DNA of 64,000 nucleotides from Pedobacter sp. MR2016-24 (lineage in GTDB: Bacteria > Bacteroidota > Bacteroidia > Sphingobacteriales > Sphingobacteriaceae): NCBI RefSeq assembly GCF_026239655.1, contig NZ_JAPIVO010000004.1, positions 310,001 through 374,000 on the forward strand, in the 5' to 3' direction. The translations under genes and the position numbers were made by a program. Shown piece after piece: positions 61,597 to 64,000 of the stretch. Position 1 is the first letter of the stretch. Each line of letters begins with the position of its first letter. The notes beneath the pieces were generated by a model, which was given only the letters and a program-made list of their open reading frames with translations, was not told the DNA's origin and did not search any database.

Positions 61597-62376
61597 TTGG
61601 AATTTTTAGAACTGAAAGACTTTCTGGATATAAAGGTGGCACAATATAACCGGCCCGACTTTATCAGCAATGATCCGATTTGCATTCCGCATCGCTTTTC
61701 CAAGAAACAGGATATCGAAATTGCCGCATTTTTTGCGGCAATTTTGGCTTGGGGACAGAGGAAAACGATTATCAACAAATGCACGGACCTCTTTAACCGG
61801 ATGGACAATGACCCTTATCACTTTATGCTGCAACATAGTGATGAGGACCTGAAAGGTTTACTCGGATTTAAACACCGTACATTTAATGATACGGATCTGC
61901 TGTATTTTGTGAGTTTCTTTAAACACCATTATTCGCTTTCTGATTCATTGGAAACTGCATTTTTACCTGAGTATTTCGAGGATCAGCTGAATTTCACGGC
62001 TGAAAACGCATTGAATCATTTCAGGCTTTATTTTTTTAGTCTGCCAGATTCTCCGCGGCGTACGGTGAAACACATCTCTTCACCCCTGCAAAAATCTACC
62101 TGTAAAAGGCTGAATATGTTTTTACGCTGGATGGTGCGGAAGGATAATAATGGGGTGGACTTTGGGGTGTGGAACTCCATTAAGGCGGCCGACCTGATTT
62201 GCCCTTGTGATGTGCATGTGGATAGGGTTGCGCGCAGACTGGAGATGATCACACGTAAACAAACCGACTGGAGAACTGCTGTTGAACTGACTGAAGAATT
62301 GCGGAGGTTTGATCCTGCAGATCCGGTTAAATACGACTTTGCCTTATTCGGTCTCGGTGTAGAAGAAAAATTTTAA
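61597..62376 (+). CDS. TIGR02757 family protein, TTG start
   Basis: A 259-aa conserved protein of unknown function, typical of Bacteroidota. Recognised by KDFLDIKVAQYNRPDFISND, AAFFAAILAWGQRKTIINK, the KRLNMFLRWMVRKD region, and CDVHVDRVARRL near the C-terminus. The fold resembles a helical HhH-GPD-like protein, but catalysis is unknown. The start is TTG (61597), 6 nt after the upstream stop; no ATG fits without losing the conserved N-terminus. Confidence 0.88.
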   Translation: MEFLELKDFLDIKVAQYNRPDFISNDPICIPHRFSKKQDIEIAAFFAAILAWGQRKTIINKCTDLFNRMDNDPYHFMLQHSDEDLKGLLGFKHRTFNDTDLLYFVSFFKHHYSLSDSLETAFLPEYFEDQLNFTAENALNHFRLYFFSLPDSPRRTVKHISSPLQKSTCKRLNMFLRWMVRKDNNGVDFGVWNSIKAADLICPCDVHVDRVARRLEMITRKQTDWRTAVELTEELRRFDPADPVKYDFALFGLGVEEKF

Positions 62377-62408
62377 ATATTGCAGATGATCCTTATATTT
62401 AATCTCAT

Positions 62409-62912
62409 ATGGTAGTTTTTGAAGCTGAAATAGAGCGTTTTTCCAGGATGGGAGAAAAGACGGGCTGGACCTATGTGTTTGTACCCAAAGCGGTGGCACA
62501 ACAGATTAAGGCCGATTGCAAAAAGAGCTACCGGGTTAAAGGAAAACTGGATCAGGTCAATGTTTCAGGAATGGCACTCGTCCCGATGGGCGAGGGCGAT
62601 TTCATTATCGCACTGAAAACAAGCCTGCGCAGGGAATTAAAAAAAGAGGAGGGAGCCGTACTTCATCTGGAACTGGAAGAGGATCTGGACTTTAAAATTG
62701 AGATGCCCGATGATCTTGAACTTTGTCTTTCAGACGATCCTCAACTCCTGGAAACCTTTCTGAAATTACCAAAATCGCACCGGAACTATTATATCAACTG
62801 GCTCAACACGGCCAAAACAGAAGTCACCCGCACCAAACGGCTAACACAGATTGTTGTGGCTATGGATCAGAAAATGACTTTTGGGGAGATGATCAGATCG
62901 AACAAAAGCTAG
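62409..62912 (+). CDS. DUF1905 / YdeI-OmpD-associated family protein
   Basis: A 167-aa protein with DUF1905 at about 1-90 (FEAEIERFSRMGEKTGWTYV, MALVPMGEGDFIIALK) and a YdeI-like C-terminal part (LSDDPQLLETFLKLPKSHRN, then NYYINWLNTAKTEVTRTKRL). Function unknown; YdeI homologues have been linked to bacteriocin or peptide resistance. It overlaps the stop of the convergent glycosyltransferase by 4 bp. Confidence 0.87.
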   Translation: MVVFEAEIERFSRMGEKTGWTYVFVPKAVAQQIKADCKKSYRVKGKLDQVNVSGMALVPMGEGDFIIALKTSLRRELKKEEGAVLHLELEEDLDFKIEMPDDLELCLSDDPQLLETFLKLPKSHRNYYINWLNTAKTEVTRTKRLTQIVVAMDQKMTFGEMIRSNKS

Positions 62913-63637
62913 TTCCTTTTGTAATCCCTGAACCAGCTGTTCACTTTCATCTGGATTACACCTACAAAAGCTTCCCTGAAAATACTGGTGCTCATTTTTG
63001 AGGTGCCTTCAGTACGGTCAGTAAAGATAATCGGCACCTCAACTACATTGAAACCATATTTGATGGCTGTGAATTTCATCTCGATCTGGAAGGCATAACC
63101 TACAAACCTGATCTTATCCAGCGGGATAGTCTGCAATACGATTTTACGGTAACATTTAAAACCTGCAGTGGCATCCTGAATATTGATTCTGGTAATCATT
63201 CTTACATACATCGACGCAAAATAAGACATCAGCACCCTGCTCATAGGCCAGTTCACTACATTTACCCCTTTTACATAACGTGAGCCTATCGCTACGTCAG
63301 CCCCTTTGATACAGGCATCGCGCAAAGAAAGCAGATCATCCGGATTATGGGAGAAATCGGCATCCATCTCAAAAATGTATTCATAAGCATGTTTCAATGC
63401 CCATTTAAAACCATGGATATAGGCAGTTCCCAATCCCAGTTTGCCTTTTCTTTCCTCCAGATGTAAACCCTTAAACTGCGTCTGCAGCTGTTTTACAATT
63501 GCAGCTGTGCCATCAGGAGAACCGTCGTCAATAATAAGTACGTCAAAAGAGAAATCAAGACTGAATACTTTACGGATAATCCGCTCTATATTCTCTTTCT
63601 CATTGTAAGTTGGGATAATGACTATGCTGTCTGACAC
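62909..63637 (-). CDS. Dpm1-like polyprenol-phosphate glycosyltransferase (GT2)
   Basis: Family 2 glycosyltransferase, probably moving mannose or another hexose from a nucleotide sugar to a polyprenyl phosphate. I chose GTG 63637 (VSDSIVIIPTYNEKENI, 242 aa), where similarity to Dpm1-type enzymes begins; the 49 residues upstream look unrelated. Motifs: IIPTYNE, LIIDDGSPDGT, the metal-binding EMDADFSHNP, and DATAGFKCY. It lacks the C-terminal membrane segments of longer DPMS enzymes. Confidence 0.9.
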   Translation of the reverse strand: MSDSIVIIPTYNEKENIERIIRKVFSLDFSFDVLIIDDGSPDGTAAIVKQLQTQFKGLHLEERKGKLGLGTAYIHGFKWALKHAYEYIFEMDADFSHNPDDLLSLRDACIKGADVAIGSRYVKGVNVVNWPMSRVLMSYFASMYVRMITRINIQDATAGFKCYRKIVLQTIPLDKIRFVGYAFQIEMKFTAIKYGFNVVEVPIIFTDRTEGTSKMSTSIFREAFVGVIQMKVNSWFRDYKRN

Positions 63638-63734
63638 GCGGTGGTATAATTGAGTAAAAACTTGGCGAAAATATTGATTAAAAATGAATTGACATAAGCA
63701 TTTCGGATAATAGGACAAATATTGACCTCCTGAC

Positions 63735-63770
63735 ACAGAAAAAGCTACCCCTGAGAGTAGCTTTTTCTGT
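63735..63770 (-). terminator. Terminator of POT transporter gene
   Basis: A 14-bp perfect stem (ACAGAAAAAGCTAC, 63735-63748 with 63757-63770), 8-nt loop, downstream of the minus-strand transporter stop. Confidence 0.78.
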
Positions 63771-63788
63771 GATAAGATGATCATGAAC

Positions 63789-64000
63789 CTAGGTAGTAGC
63801 GTTCATTGTATTTTGTAACCATTTGGTTAAAAGGAACAGGATAATGGAAGCTGCTCCGGCCATAAATACGAACAGCATAAAAAACTCATGCTGGTTGTGC
63901 ATTTCATAACCCAGGAACTGTGTTGCCTTAGCACCTTCAGGATATAATGAACTTAATTTTCCGGCCAGTACGTTTGCACCTGCATTAGCCAGAAACCATA
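63789..64000 (-). CDS. POT-family peptide MFS transporter, C-terminal fragment
   Basis: The minus-strand frame is open from the window edge to a TAG at 63789-63791, encoding about 70 residues of a membrane protein: WFLANAGANVLAGKLSSLYP near the edge, then a helix (FFMLFVFMAGAASIILFLL) and a short polar tail. This matches the last two helices of proton-coupled oligopeptide transporters. The start and most of the gene lie outside the window. Confidence 0.82.
   Translation of the reverse strand, partial: WFLANAGANVLAGKLSSLYPEGAKATQFLGYEMHNQHEFFMLFVFMAGAASIILFLLTKWLQNTMNATT

Noticed and set aside
63638..63784. 49-residue extension of the Dpm1-like glycosyltransferase
   Set aside because: It crosses the hairpin of the neighbouring transporter and does not resemble GT2 proteins; GTG 63637 is a better start.
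1..64000. Prophage, insertion sequence or defence island
   Set aside because: No transposase, integrase, phage structural, restriction or CRISPR-associated gene was recognised; small XRE and Dps genes alone are not evidence.

Overview
The window looks like a chromosomal segment of a Bacteroidota bacterium, most likely Sphingobacteriaceae and close to Pedobacter (inferred from gene content, not from a search). Signs of this are the short RpoD-type primary sigma factor (286 aa), type III glutamine synthetase, a TonB-dependent receptor with a carboxypeptidase-regulatory-like N-terminus, many short-lipobox lipoproteins, DUF4296, THUMP-like and TIGR02757 genes, few Shine-Dalgarno sequences, and repeated -7 promoter elements of the Bacteroidota form TAnnTTTG. 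There is no rRNA, CRISPR array, insertion sequence, integrase or phage gene. The region is dense, mostly housekeeping, with clear hairpin terminators between units.

Layout. 1-9.6 kb: a truncated S41 peptidase lipoprotein faces a mostly minus-strand block (M28 peptidase, long GAPDH, RpoD, beta-barrel-like protein, metallophosphoesterase lipoprotein, MBL hydrolase, dihydrolipoyl dehydrogenase) with one small plus-strand XRE regulator. 9.9-19.6 kb: an Oar-like TonB-dependent receptor, then a TetR regulator with a complete tripartite RND efflux pump (TolC, adaptor, pump). 19.7-24.1 kb: an outer-membrane porin-like protein in one unit with a glycine betaine/choline-type ABC importer. 24.2-31.9 kb: purM, GSIII, TonB, a VOC/TrmN6/phosphodiesterase/fbp cluster and rnhA. 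31.9-38.9 kb: tRNA-His, a possible small gene, ubiX, mtaB, lgt, an IMPase-family phosphatase, NifU-type protein, purB and a small Thr-rich lipoprotein.

38.9-42.7 kb: an ECF-like sigma factor followed 7 nt later by a single-pass membrane protein with a periplasmic trypsin/HtrA-type protease domain, then DUF72, 1-Cys peroxiredoxin and a cold-shock protein. 42.7-47.2 kb: a tightly overlapping minus-strand operon (YggS, GNAT, DUF3298 lipoprotein, aspartate kinase, THUMP-like methyltransferase). 47.3-53.6 kb: DUF4296 lipoprotein-mutS2, CoA-transferase subunits A/B, uridine kinase overlapping a three-LysM protein. 53.8-64 kb: dps, ubiD, an FadL-like outer membrane protein behind a Gly/Tyr-rich lipoprotein, proS (short, type 3-like), a transsulfuration enzyme, TIGR02757, YdeI/DUF1905, a Dpm1-like glycosyltransferase and the 3' end of a POT peptide transporter.

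Most unusual: (i) the sigma factor/membrane-anchored trypsin-fold protease pair, with a 9-bp inverted repeat and a shared promoter-proximal motif between it and a divergent lipoprotein; (ii) the porin built into the osmolyte ABC operon; (iii) promoter elements lying only 7-8 nt before the start codons of purM, ubiX and ubiD, implying essentially leaderless mRNAs; (iv) a tRNA-His with tandem U-U mismatches in its acceptor stem; (v) a loop-less 64-bp perfect palindrome between ubiD and its convergent neighbour. I saw no clear mobile or defence system.
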